Assembly: GCA_937967325.1 (NCBI GenBank)
Contig: CALBSQ010000202.1
Span: 1 to 64,000 of the forward strand
Direction: 5' to 3'
DNA length: 64,000 nucleotides
Source of the DNA: an uncultured Chloroflexota bacterium
GTDB taxonomy: Bacteria; Chloroflexota; UBA4733
Shown: positions 52,793 to 61,370 of the stretch, piece by piece
Numbering within the stretch: position 1 is the first letter of the stretch
How the letters are laid out: each line of letters begins with the position of its first letter
Notes under the pieces: model-generated
What the model saw: only the letters and a program-made list of their open reading frames with translations
The model's database searches: none
What the model was told of the DNA's origin: nothing
Translations under genes and position numbers: made by a program

Positions 52793-53328
52793 TGCGGCGC
52801 TACCCGCTGCGCATCCCCGTCTGGTACGTCGTCCCGCTGGTCGTCGTGGCGCTGCTGTTCTTCTGGGTGGGCGGCAGAGGCGCCCGCCCGTCGGCGCCGG
52901 CGGCCCCCTCGGTCGTGACCTCGGTGCTGACCTCCACCTCCGTGCTGACGTCGACGGTCGTCTCCACGGTGCAGGTCGCCCCGGCGGCGACGCCAGCGGT
53001 GGTCTCCGTCGCCACGGCCGCCCCGACCGCAGTGCCCGCCGTAGCTGCAGCGCCATCGACAAGCGTCCCTTCACCGACAACTCCGGTGCCGGCTCCAGCC
53101 GAATCTCAGCCCGCGCCGGCGGCACCAACCGCCGCCGCCATCCCTAACACACGCCCTCAGTCAGTTCTGCAGCCGGGCCAAACTTGGTTTCAGGACGGCT
53201 TCGCCGCGCGAGTTGAACAGCCCAACTTCCTCCCAGGCTGCCAGGGCCTGCTGGGGTTCGAGCTGGTGTTTGAAAACCGCACTCCAGGCCAGTTGGTGAT
53301 CGACTTTCGTGGATCGGCCTCGAGATAA
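52789..53328 (+). CDS. Membrane-anchored Thr/Pro/Val-rich protein, N-terminal part (frameshifted)
   Basis: 179 residues. One N-terminal membrane helix (WYVVPLVVVALLFFWVGG), then a low-complexity Ser/Thr/Val/Pro linker (about 30-120), then a beta domain beginning VLQPGQTWFQDGFAARVEQP. The domain is cut: the frame closes at TAA 53326 after DFRGSASR, while the -1 frame continues as LEITDSIGRSLQEIW from about 53316. The intact product would be about 259 residues, with an extracytoplasmic C-terminal beta domain. Breakage could be real or an assembly error. Confidence 0.65.
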   Translation: MMRRYPLRIPVWYVVPLVVVALLFFWVGGRGARPSAPAAPSVVTSVLTSTSVLTSTVVSTVQVAPAATPAVVSVATAAPTAVPAVAAAPSTSVPSPTTPVPAPAESQPAPAAPTAAAIPNTRPQSVLQPGQTWFQDGFAARVEQPNFLPGCQGLLGFELVFENRTPGQLVIDFRGSASR

Positions 53329-53567
53329 CTGATAGCATAGGGCGCTCTTTGCAGGAGATCTGGGCGCAGAAGGGTGATCCCAACACAAATTGCTATTCCT
53401 CGACACTGAGCGACCTCAGTATTCCTGCCCTCGATGCTGGTGATACCTATTCTATGGCCGTCCGGGTGCTCGGCGATCCACGGCCGGAGGCCAGCTATTA
53501 CCTAGTTGACGTCGCGAGCGCGGGGCGCATCCAGGGCGCACGTTGGCGCATCACCGTGCCCAAGTAG
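53316..53567 (+). pseudogene. C-terminal part of the frameshifted membrane-anchored protein
   Basis: In the -1 frame relative to 52789, the sequence continues GLEITDSIGRSLQEIWAQKG and DLSIPALDAGDTYSMAVRVL, ending IQGARWRITVPK before TAG. The strand pattern completes the beta domain begun upstream. No start codon with a ribosome-binding site serves it; TTG 53349 is the first possible. Confidence 0.6.
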
Positions 53568-53601
53568 AGCCGGCGCCTGTGTCAAACGCGGAGAGTGCTC
53601 A

Positions 53602-54324
53602 ATGAAGATTATAGTCGCCATCGCTTGCGCCGCGTTCCTCCTTGCTGGATGTGCAGGGGCGACCTCGTCGGCGTCCGAGCCCGGCGTTACCAACCAGACC
53701 GCGTCGATTGCGTCGGCGCCGGTGAGTTCAGCATTGGGGCAACCATCGCCTTCGGCGGCTCCCAGCGCCCTGCCGGAGCCAACTGCCACGACAGTCCCGG
53801 CGGCCCCGACGCCGAACATCGCTGCCACTGTGGATGCTGCCGTTCGGGCGACTGTGCAGGCGGTCATCTGGCAGACGCCAACCATTGCCGCGCCTATCTC
53901 GTCGCCTACTCCGGTCAATAGCATGCAGCGCTATATCACCGAAAATGTCTCCACTCCGTATGCCTACCTGGCCTTGCTGCAGTGGACGGAGACAGACCAC
54001 ATTCTTAAGGGGCAGGCCCGGGACCTGATCCATCAAGTGCTTAACGGCCAGCCTACCATCTTGAGCAGTACGCTGGGTCTCGATGGTACACACTACGGAC
54101 AGACCATCACATTAAACTTCGTCCCGGAGGGCGAGAACTTCATGTTCTGCCTCGGTCCAATTTCGGGATCCCTGTCTGGTGATCGATTGCTCGTCAATTT
54201 TGTCCAGGGGGACCCCGGCACATGTAGCAACATCACATTTCGCGCCGCTTCTGAGGAGCAATTCGCTGCCTTAGCGAACACATTCAAAGAGGACGTAGAT
54301 AAGGCACAACACGGCTCGTCGTAG
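53602..54324 (+). CDS. Lipoprotein with Pro/Thr-rich linker
   Basis: 240 residues from ATG 53602 (GGAGAG upstream). The signal peptide ends in the lipobox LLAGC with lipidated Cys at 17. A Ser/Pro/Thr-rich linker (about 20-75) leads to a C-terminal domain (from about 108, MQRYITENVSTPYAYLALLQ) that ends in an acidic helix. The domain has no family I recognise. It should be anchored to the outer face of the cytoplasmic membrane, like several neighbours in this cluster. Confidence 0.75.
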   Translation: MKIIVAIACAAFLLAGCAGATSSASEPGVTNQTASIASAPVSSALGQPSPSAAPSALPEPTATTVPAAPTPNIAATVDAAVRATVQAVIWQTPTIAAPISSPTPVNSMQRYITENVSTPYAYLALLQWTETDHILKGQARDLIHQVLNGQPTILSSTLGLDGTHYGQTITLNFVPEGENFMFCLGPISGSLSGDRLLVNFVQGDPGTCSNITFRAASEEQFAALANTFKEDVDKAQHGSS

Positions 54325-54449
54325 GCAGTGCTGTCGCCAGTAGTCTGCCGCCCGGACTTGGCGAGCAGTTCCATGCACACCCTGGCGTGGGACCTCCGGA
54401 CCAACGGGCGAGATCGTTACTCCGGTTCAAGGAGGAAGGGAACAATCCG

Positions 54450-54770
54450 ATGCTATGGCCTTTGCAGACAAGGATTGCAAGCGTGCTTGTGGCGATCATA
54501 ACCGCGCTGCTCGCCGCCGGTGTCCCGGCTGCGGCAAGCTCGCCCGTGTGGGCGGTGAGCGCCGCGAGCGCAGCGGACACGCGCACCTGGCAGGTGTTCG
54601 CCTCTCAGGGGAACCAGCCGGGCCAGTTCACCGGCCCGGACGGGATAGCGGTGGACCCGCAGGGCAACGTCTACGTCCTCGACTCCATCGCGGAACACGT
54701 GCAGAAGTTTTTTTTCCCCGGCCGGCCAGCCCCTCGGGCAGCTGGGCGAACGCTCCCCTCTCGGCCCTGA
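54450..54770 (+). CDS. Secreted NHL-repeat protein, N-terminal part (ends after T8 tract)
   Basis: 106 residues from ATG 54450 (GGAGGAAGGG upstream). A signal peptide (IASVLVAIITALLAAGVPAA) precedes the first NHL repeat (QPGQFTGPDGIAVDPQGNVY, VLDSIAEHVQKF). At 54708-54715 there are eight T followed by CCCC. In this frame translation then runs into unrelated sequence and stops at TGA 54768. Removing one T restores the frame FSPAGQPLGQLG that continues to 55980. The gene is therefore off in the present sequence unless slippage occurs. Confidence 0.7.
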   Translation: MLWPLQTRIASVLVAIITALLAAGVPAAASSPVWAVSAASAADTRTWQVFASQGNQPGQFTGPDGIAVDPQGNVYVLDSIAEHVQKFFFPGRPAPRAAGRTLPSRP

Positions 54771-55980
54771 GGTCATTGGCGGCTTCACGTTTCCCACGGG
54801 CATCGCGGTGGACGGGCAGGACAACGTCTACGTCACAGACGTCGGCGACCCGGTCCACAAGCTGTCGTCGACCGGGGCACCCCTTGCGCTGGTGCATGTC
54901 GCCTACACCGGTGACCCCAACTTCCCGGGCGGCGTGGCCGTGGACCAACAGGGCAACCTGTACACCGCGGAGGGCGGCGCCAACGTCGTCGACAAGACGT
55001 CGCCCGCCGGCCAGCCGCTGGCGCGGTGGGGGAGCGCCGGGAGCGGCCCCGGTCAGTTCGAGAAGCCATCCGGCATCGCGCTGGATGCCGCGGGCAATGT
55101 CTACGTGACGGACATGGGGAACAATCGCGTCGAGGAGCTCTCAGCAACCGGGCAGTTCATCGCCCAGTGGGGTGGTGCCGGGACCGCGCCCGGCCAGTTC
55201 AACAGCCCAACCGGCATCGCGGTGGACCAGCAGGGGGACGTGTATGTCTCCGATGCGCTCAACAGCCGCGTCCAGAAGCTGTCCGCGGCCCTGTCCCAGC
55301 CGCCCGTGACGGGGCAGGGCCCGCCGGCTGGCTCCTGCCAATTCGTTCTCGGTTTCAAGGCCCTTCACGACCTCATTCCGAACGTTGTCGACGACTGCCT
55401 CGACAACGAGGCGCACAACCCGGCGAACGGCGACGCGCTCCAGCACACCACCAACGGGCTGCTCGTGTGGCGCGCCGCCGACAACTGGACCGCCTTCACC
55501 GACGGCTACCACACCTGGGTCAACGGGCCGAACGGCGTGCAGGAACGGCTCAACACCGAGCGCTTCCCATGGGAAGCCAGTTCGGTCGCGGCGCCCCCGC
55601 CGCCTGAGACAGCCCAGCCCCCGGCGGCGCTCCCTCCCGCGCCCGTGCTCCAGTACCCCGCCAACGGCACGACGGTTGGCACGAAATTCTCCTGGACACC
55701 GGTACCGGAGGCCATACAGTACGATTTTGAATACTGGACCAGCTCACCCTGTGAGCCGAACAGGACGAGCGCGATACTCAGCCCAGCGCAGGTCCCACTG
55801 CAGGGTTTCGGCGCCTTCTGGATGTATGGCAGTCCCTATTATTGGCACGTCCGTGCCCATACTCCGGCCGGATGGGGACCATGGAGCGACACGTGGTCCG
55901 TGATAGCCTTCGATGGGCCAGAAAATCGTTGCGAGTACGGACCCAATGGGTGGCACGTCACGTCGTGGCAGCCGCATTGA
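54712..55980 (+). pseudogene. NHL-repeat protein, main part in +1 frame
   Basis: From the T tract the frame reads FSPAGQPLGQLGERSPLGPE, then four more NHL repeats with recurring FxxPxGIAVDxQGxVYV units (for example PTGIAVDQQGDVYVSDALNS). These should form a beta-propeller with the first repeat upstream. A Cys-containing domain (CQFVLGFKALHDLIPNVVDD), a Pro-rich linker and a fibronectin-III-like domain (VLQYPANGTTVGTKFSWTPV) complete the protein. The whole intact product would be about 510 residues, secreted. GTG 54808 is the first in-frame start but lacks a signal peptide. Confidence 0.7.
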
Positions 55981-56197
55981 GCCCGCGGTCCGGGCAAATC
56001 ACGGCTTTAGTCCGGCCGGGGTGGAGTGCGGGGAGGGACCACCGGCGCGACGAAGCTCGGCGCTGCCGGCATCATCAAGAAAGGCCAGATGGCGCATCCT
56101 TTCGCCCGCCGCTAAAGACGCGTGATGCGCATTGTTTGGCCGGGATGCGGGAAGGCATCCCGGCGGCTACGGTGGTCTTGTGTAGAAGGAGACGACC

Positions 56198-56905
56198 GTG
56201 GAGCTGGACCTGGACACCTTCCTTGTGGCAGTGTACGTGACGGTGGACGAGCTGTACCAAGCGTCGCTGGCGGAGCACAAGCCGACGCGGCGGGGGAAGC
56301 GGGCGGAGTTGTCGGACAGCGAGGTATTGACGCTGGCGATCCTGGCCCAATGGCAGGGGCGGCGGTCGGAGGCGGCCTTCCTGCGCCACGCGCTGGGCCA
56401 CTGGCGGGGCTACTTCCCGCGCTTGCTGAGCCAGGCCGACTTCAACCGGCGGGCGCGCGATGTGGGCGGGGCGCTGTGCGCCTTGGGGCCGCTGATCGCC
56501 CAGCGCCTGGCGGCGGCCCTGCCGGCGGGACCGCGCTACGCCGTGCTGGACGGCGTCCCAGTGCCGCTCGCGCGCCGCTGCCGGGGCGACCGCCCCAAGC
56601 TGTTCGGCGCGGAGGCGGCCGTCGGGCGCGGCGGCAGCGACGACGACTGGCACTACGGCGTCTGTCTGCTGCTCTGCGTGGACCAGGCGGGCAGCATCAC
56701 CGGCTTCGTGGCGGGCCCGGCCAACACCGGCGAACGCTGGCTGGCCGACGCCCTCTTGCGCTGGCGCGTCGATCCCGCCGCATCCACCCCCACCGCCGCC
56801 CAACTGGCTCCCCGCCTGGGCAAGCCCAAGGAGAAAGGGGGGGAGCGCGCCGGCCCCACCGGACCGGTCGGCCCTTGGCTCGGCGCCGGCGACCAGGCCC
56901 CCGTC
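56198..56905 (+). CDS. IS982-like transposase, N-terminal part
   Basis: From GTG 56198 with AGAAGGAG upstream. ELDLDTFLVAVYVTVDELYQ, RRGKRAELSDSEVLTLAILA and LLSQADFNRRARDVGG are typical of the IS982 family. YAVLDGVPVPLARR should hold the first catalytic Asp, and SDDDWHYGVCLLLCVD follows. The frame remains meaningful to about GAGDQAPV (56905) and then runs in the wrong phase to 57106. The rest of the transposase is in the -1 frame. Confidence 0.8.
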
Positions 56906-57240
56906 GCTACCTGGCCGACCTGGGCTTCGCCGGGCAGCACTGGCAGCGCCACTGGGAGACCGACTACGACGCTCTGGTCCTCACCAAGCGCGACTTCCGG
57001 GACTTCCTCGGCGTGCAGGACCCCACCGCCGCCGAGCGCTGCCACGCCAGCTTCCGCCAGGTGGTCGAGACGGTCAACGGTTGCCTGGACCGCTTCCTCG
57101 GCCTGAAGTTCCCCAACGCCAAGACCTACTGGGGCCTCGTCACTCGCCTCGCCGCCAAGGTCTGCGCCAGCAACCTCCTGCGCTATCTCAACGCCCTCTT
57201 CCATCGCCCACCATTTGCTGGCTTCGACCCCCTCGGCTAA
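56900..57240 (+). CDS. IS982-like transposase, C-terminal part (-1 frame)
   Basis: The -1 frame, entered near the C5 run at about 56899-56905, reads RYLADLGFAGQHWQRHWETD, ALVLTKRDFRDFLG, then RQVVETVNGCLDRFLGLKFP and ends NALFHRPPFAGFDPLG. The conserved RQVVETVNG contains the catalytic Glu of IS982 transposases. The split could be a genomic indel in C5 or a -1 frameshift on CCC codons. Confidence 0.75.
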
Positions 57241-57273
57241 TGCGCATCACGCGTCTTTAGCGGCGGGCGAAAG

Positions 57274-57475
57274 GGCCCGTGCGCGAGGCTATTCCCTCCA
57301 ACAATAGCGCTCGTCCTCCTCCTCACGAGCGGCTGCTCCCTGATGCCCGGACAGCCATCACGGACGGCTGCGCCCGCGCCGGCAGTGCAGTCGCCGACAG
57401 CGGTCGTCTCCGTCACGAGCGCCTTGGCCGGATCGTCGCTCCGAGCGCAGCCAGCGGCCACCGGAGCCCGTCATT
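57274..57475 (+). pseudogene. 5' part of lipoprotein gene disrupted by the insertion sequence
   Basis: Reading from GGC 57274 gives PCARLFPPTIALVLLLTSGC, a lipoprotein signal with lipobox LTSGC but no start codon. Before the IS, ATG GCG CAT at 56089-56097 with AAGAAAGG upstream joins it exactly in frame. The Pro/Ala/Ser-rich linker continues to about 57450, where the frame changes (+1) to that of the gene from 57476, so the lipoprotein suffered a second lesion. Confidence 0.6.
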
Positions 57476-57949
57476 GTGGCGTCGCCAGTGCTGAGGGCGA
57501 TCGTCGGGACTGCGCCAACGGTCGCGCCGGTCAGCACGGCGTCGCCGCTGTATGCTAGCCCCGCCATGGGACTGAGCGTGCGCTACCCCGCCGGCTGGAC
57601 GTACGTCCCGCTGGCGCAGGCGCCGGTGTACTACGGCGTGAGCTTCTATCCCCCGGGTGCGGATCCGAGCGAGCCGTCGGCCGCCATCACCTTCAACCTC
57701 AACACGACCAGCCGCTATGACGCGAGCAATGCGACGCCACCCTTGACCACCCGCCCCCAGCCGTTCACCGTCGGCTCCATTATCGGCCGCAACTATGAGA
57801 GCGCCGCCCTCCCCATCCCCACGGAGAACTACAGCATCGAGCTCCCCTTCCGTGGCGGGACCCTCCTCATCACGGCCACGGAAGGACCGGACGTCAACTA
57901 TGTGCCACAGCTGCGCGCCATGCTGCCCACGCTGGTGCCGACGCCATGA
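57476..57949 (+). CDS. Hypothetical extracytoplasmic domain, 3' part of disrupted lipoprotein
   Basis: 157 residues if begun at GTG 57476. The domain MGLSVRYPAGWTYVPLAQAP with YYGVSFYPPG and NYSIELPFRGGTLLITATEG resembles the PsbP/lipoprotein-like beta domain of many secreted Chloroflexota proteins. It has no export signal by itself; with the fragment at 57274-57475 it would form one lipoprotein. The stop overlaps the start of the C39-like gene (ATGA). Confidence 0.6.
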   Translation: MASPVLRAIVGTAPTVAPVSTASPLYASPAMGLSVRYPAGWTYVPLAQAPVYYGVSFYPPGADPSEPSAAITFNLNTTSRYDASNATPPLTTRPQPFTVGSIIGRNYESAALPIPTENYSIELPFRGGTLLITATEGPDVNYVPQLRAMLPTLVPTP

Positions 57950-59838
57950 GCCAGGATCGGAGCAGACGACCTATGCGGACCAAACTCCTGTCCAGGCCGG
58001 TCGCCTGGTGCATGGCGGTGCTCGTATCAGCGACCTTCCTACCTCAACCAACGGCATCGGCTTCGCCGCAGGGAGCTACGCTCGCCCCCTCGACGGTACC
58101 GCTCATCGGCCAGATCTTCAGCCCGGCTGAGTACACGGGGAAGACCATGGACTCCGGGCTTTACGATTGCCTGGTCGCGTCCGTCGCCATGGATCTCCAG
58201 GGCCTGCAGCAAGAGGGCCTGCTCACGCCCACGATGAGCGATGCCGACCGCTACTCGGCGGTACGCCACGCATTCCGGAGTCAGACCCCAGACGCCAGCT
58301 CCGGTCTATCGGCGGACCTGGCCGTGGCGCTCATGCCCCAGCTGACGGCGAATGAGCTGGTCGCGGCCATCCGAACTGATATCACCGCTGACAACTGGCT
58401 GCCGGTGCTCCAGCAGCAGCTCGACGCAGGCTATCCGGTTCCGGTCAATATCAACGACTGGCACAAGCTTGCCGCCGGCTGGGGCGGCAGCCACCCGCAC
58501 ACGATCGTCGTCACAGGGCTGCAGGGCGATCAGGTCCTCTACAACGACCCGTGGAACGGGAAAGCGGTCGCGCCGCCCCAACGCTGGAGCATGTCCGACG
58601 CCGACTTCGCCGCCGCCTGGGGGTATAGGGGGGCGAACGGGCTGATGGCACCGTTCATCGCGACGACGATCAACCGCGCCGGCGCCTCGCTGCCCCCGGT
58701 GGCGCTCGCCACTCCGGTCGCCGCACCGGCTAGCCCCACACCCGCGGCCACGATCATCCCCACCGCCACGGCATTCGCCACCGTGACCCCCAAGCCGGTC
58801 GCCAAGCCCGGCGGGCTCTGGGTCGGCCCGGCAGATGGGAGCACGATCACGCAGCCGGCGCTGCATCTGGCGGCTCACGCCTACCCGACCAACGCCGGAG
58901 ACCCGCCTATCGACCACGTCAACTTCACGCTCTGGTGGCCACAGATCGGCTTGAAGACGGGGCCGTGGGCGCTTGCCTGCACCGCCAAGCCGCCCCCGTC
59001 CGGGGACGTGTTCGCGTGCGACGCCGACATCGGCAAGCTGGGGGTGCCCGCGGGGCAGCTGGCGGTCAGCTTCGACGCGTATGACGCCGCCGGCAATAAG
59101 CACCTGGCGCCGAACGGGGAACGCTCTATCAGCTATGCGCCGCCCACACCCACACCGCTGCCGTCCATACGCGCGGTGGACTGGAACAAGGTCCTTCGCG
59201 ACGATCCCGACCTCATCATTACAGGGCCAGTACCGTGTCCCGTCCCGGTGCCGGTGTCTGTTATATATAGAGGGGACCCGCAGGTTGAGGGACTAGTGGG
59301 GACCGTTTTCTATGGCGACATCGCTGGCGACGGCGGGGAGGAAGCTATTCTGCCACTTGGCAGCGCAGTGTGCTCGCCTAGCGGAGGCGATTGGTCACTC
59401 CTCGTCTATCGAATGACGCCGGCCGGCCCGCGAATCGCGGCGTCGCTGCGGACCGGACTTGGGCTGGACCTGAAAATCCTGGGTGGTCGTCTCAATGTGA
59501 CCTATCAGATTTGGCTTCCAGGCGACACCAATTTCGCGCCCACAGGAGGCACACAAAAAGCAGACTACCAACTCAAGGACGGACGCCTTGTCGCCTTGTC
59601 CTCGCAGCACGTACCGCCCAGTGCCAGCATCATGCAGCGTGTACCAGAGTCCTTTCCCCTCTATCAGTATCTGCCATACGCGACCTCGGACTTCGAGGTC
59701 ACGTCCTACGAGCAGGGCAAGCGGCTCCAGGTTAAGGTCAAGATCGCTGACATCAACAAGGTAAAGGCGGGGGTCGAAGCCTGGATACGGAGTCACAGCG
59801 TTGATCCGAGCACGCACACGGTCGACTACGTGCGGTGA
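57946..59838 (+). CDS. Secreted C39-like cysteine peptidase protein with extra beta domains
   Basis: 630 residues from ATG 57946. After a signal peptide (about 10-40), a C39-type papain-like domain has candidate catalytic Cys75 in SGLYDCLVASVAMD, His185 in GGSHPHTIVVTG and Asp201 in YNDPWNG. An Ala/Thr/Pro linker (about 250-285), a Big-like beta domain (about 290-395) and a C-terminal domain with VFYGDIAGDGGEEAIL (VCBS-like acidic loop) follow. Standalone C39 domains can cut leader peptides or cell-wall proteins. It is the last and the largest intact gene of the surface cluster. Confidence 0.72.
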   Translation: MSQDRSRRPMRTKLLSRPVAWCMAVLVSATFLPQPTASASPQGATLAPSTVPLIGQIFSPAEYTGKTMDSGLYDCLVASVAMDLQGLQQEGLLTPTMSDADRYSAVRHAFRSQTPDASSGLSADLAVALMPQLTANELVAAIRTDITADNWLPVLQQQLDAGYPVPVNINDWHKLAAGWGGSHPHTIVVTGLQGDQVLYNDPWNGKAVAPPQRWSMSDADFAAAWGYRGANGLMAPFIATTINRAGASLPPVALATPVAAPASPTPAATIIPTATAFATVTPKPVAKPGGLWVGPADGSTITQPALHLAAHAYPTNAGDPPIDHVNFTLWWPQIGLKTGPWALACTAKPPPSGDVFACDADIGKLGVPAGQLAVSFDAYDAAGNKHLAPNGERSISYAPPTPTPLPSIRAVDWNKVLRDDPDLIITGPVPCPVPVPVSVIYRGDPQVEGLVGTVFYGDIAGDGGEEAILPLGSAVCSPSGGDWSLLVYRMTPAGPRIAASLRTGLGLDLKILGGRLNVTYQIWLPGDTNFAPTGGTQKADYQLKDGRLVALSSQHVPPSASIMQRVPESFPLYQYLPYATSDFEVTSYEQGKRLQVKVKIADINKVKAGVEAWIRSHSVDPSTHTVDYVR

Positions 59839-59950
59839 CGATGGGGGCAGGGGCGCCGCGGCCCGATGTGTCCTACGGCTCTGGTCGCTTCGCGCTCTTC
59901 ACGTCTTCGACCAGATTCGCTGGACATGTATACACGGCGGTAGGTCCTCT

Positions 59951-60265
59951 TCACGCGTCGCCCTCCGCGTCGGTCAGCCTCTCGGCAAGGAGCTCGTCGA
60001 TACTGCCGCGTCGCGCGTCGAGCACGGCGAGCACCTCTACGACCTGTCCCCGGACGTGATAGGCCACGATGGACGGGCGTACAACCAACTCCCGGGTCCG
60101 CCCGACGCGGCCCGGCCTGCCCAAGCCTGGCTGATCGGCCAGGCGGTCGGTCGCCGCGTAGACGCGGGCCTTGACCCGTTCGGCGGCTTGCGGGCTGTGT
60201 GTGGCGATGTAGTCGGTGATGGCGACGAGGTCGTCAAGCGCCGGGTCGGTGAACTCGACCTTCAT
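59951..60265 (-). CDS. ParE/RelE-type toxin
   Basis: 104 residues. VEFTDPALDDLVAITDYIAT with AAERVKARVYAATDRLADQP, then ELVVRPSIVAYHVRGQVVEV is the ParE/RelE fold. ParE relatives poison gyrase and RelE relatives cut mRNA; the sequence does not decide. ATG 60265 overlaps the antitoxin stop (ATGA), so the pair is coupled. Confidence 0.85.
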   Translation of the reverse strand: MKVEFTDPALDDLVAITDYIATHSPQAAERVKARVYAATDRLADQPGLGRPGRVGRTRELVVRPSIVAYHVRGQVVEVLAVLDARRGSIDELLAERLTDAEGDA

Positions 60266-60534
60266 CCGGCCTTCTCGGCGCTGTATCGCTTGGCGCGCAC
60301 GGCGGCGACGCGCTCCGAGTCGGCATACCCGATCTCGCCGGCGTCAAGCTGACGGAGGCGCTCCGCGATCAGCTCCACTTGCCAGGCTTCTGCTTCGAGG
60401 TAGCGGCGCAGGGCCTCGAGGGCGTGGTACTGCCGGTTGCGGTCGGTCGCCTTCGCCAAGGCGTCGAACCGCTCCCGCATGCTCTCCGGGACGCGGACAG
60501 TCAGGGTGGTCATGGGCTCGGTCGTGGTCCTCAT
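60262..60534 (-). CDS. Ribbon-helix-helix (CopG/ParD-like) antitoxin
   Basis: 90 residues from ATG 60534 (AAGGAG upstream). TTLTVRVPESMRERFDALAK then YHALEALRRYLEAEAWQ is a ribbon-helix-helix DNA-binding domain. The C-terminal part (LRQLDAGEIGYADSERVAAV) is the toxin-neutralising tail typical of this ParDE-like arrangement. It is first in the operon and likely represses it with the toxin. Confidence 0.85.
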   Translation of the reverse strand: MRTTTEPMTTLTVRVPESMRERFDALAKATDRNRQYHALEALRRYLEAEAWQVELIAERLRQLDAGEIGYADSERVAAVRAKRYSAEKAG

Positions 60535-60599
60535 GCGGACTCCTTGCAAGTTGCTGTGCATGAAGGATTCGTCCATGCATGAAGAGATGATATCGCGTT

Positions 60600-60984
60600 G
60601 GGCGCCGGCGCCACTGGCTCCGCTGCCTCTGGCGGGCTCGCGCACAGTCGAAGAACCAGTGGGGGGCATGGACGTTCAGCAGGCTTTGGCAGGTTTGGAA
60701 GCCGCATAGGTCGAGCACGCGCTCCAGGACGACGCAGTAGCCGTAGAGGACGCGCTGGCGAGTGCTGCTGGCCGTGCTGGGCGCCAACGCCTGCTTGAGG
60801 TGACGCCCGTATTCGACCAGGGCAACGTCGACGTCACTGGCGAGGTACAGCGTGGGCTCGACGGGCACATTCCAGCGATTGCCGGCTCCCGACCGGCATA
60901 GCGGAGATCGAGGGGATCCGCCGACTCCGGCAAGTGCCGATAGGCAGTCCCTTGCCACGCTCGCAGGTAATCTTGGAGCGCCAT
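60600..60984 (-). pseudogene. RES-domain toxin pseudogene
   Basis: From ATG 60984 the frame gives LQDYLRAWQGTAYRHLPESA then DPLDLRYAGR, the start of RES-family NAD-phosphorylase/ADP-ribosylating toxins. The next conserved block, NRWNVPVEPTLYLASD, VALVEYGRHLKQ and VLERVLDL, is in another frame, and the C-terminal half dissolves near 60600. The gene is thus frameshifted and truncated. The partner antitoxin (60993) is intact just upstream. Confidence 0.75.
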
Positions 60985-60992
60985 CGGGGCAG

Positions 60993-61370
60993 TTAGTCGC
61001 CGAGTCCTTCGTAGACGGAGATGAGGGCCGCGCGGACCGCTCCGTAGTCACCCCGGAGGAGCAGAGCCAAGCCACCGCGGTATCCAAAGATCGGCTGCGG
61101 GTTGACTAGAAAGCGTAGGATACCTGGGACCGTGAAAGTACGGTAGGCCAGATGCGCGATGTCGCTGAGCTGGGCCAGGCTGCTCTGCCTCGCCGGGGAC
61201 GCCGGGTCTGACAATCCCGGCGCTTCGAACAGGAACCTGAAGTTGCCGCCTGGCGTGTCCATCGTGACGTCGCCGCCCAGCGCGGTGATCTGGCGCACGT
61301 GCTCAATCACCTTCTCAGTGTCGGCCACGAAGCGCGCTGGCGTTCGCGTCACCATCCGGCAACTCCACAT
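60993..61370 (-). CDS. Xre/MbcA/ParS-type antitoxin of a RES-Xre pair
   Basis: 125 residues from ATG 61370; ATG 61355 (GGAG seven bases upstream) may be the true start. The C-terminal block FLVNPQPIFGYRGGLALLLR with GDYGAVRAALISVYEGL matches the toxin-binding domain of MbcA/ParS antitoxins (FxxPxxxLGGRxPLxLLxxGDxxAV). The N-terminal region (EKVIEHVRQITALGG) is less typical. It lies eight bases before the RES remnant, the normal order for such pairs. Confidence 0.75.
   Translation of the reverse strand: MWSCRMVTRTPARFVADTEKVIEHVRQITALGGDVTMDTPGGNFRFLFEAPGLSDPASPARQSSLAQLSDIAHLAYRTFTVPGILRFLVNPQPIFGYRGGLALLLRGDYGAVRAALISVYEGLGD

Larger units (their letters stand above)
56098..57274 (+). mobile_element. 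IS982-family-like insertion sequence
   Basis: Terminal inverted repeats of 36 bases at 56098-56133 and 57239-57274 are perfect (CTTTCGCCCGCCGCTAAAG and so on). The element is 1177 bp and holds one transposase in two frames. The transposase stop TAA (57238-57240) touches the right repeat. No clear target duplication was found. It lies directly after ATGGCGCAT (56089-56097), the first three codons of a lipoprotein gene that resumes at 57274. Confidence 0.88.

Noticed and set aside
56085..57290. Target-site duplication flanking the IS982-like element
   Set aside because: The bases next to the two terminal repeats (GGCGCAT and CCCGTGC) do not match at any offset I tried.
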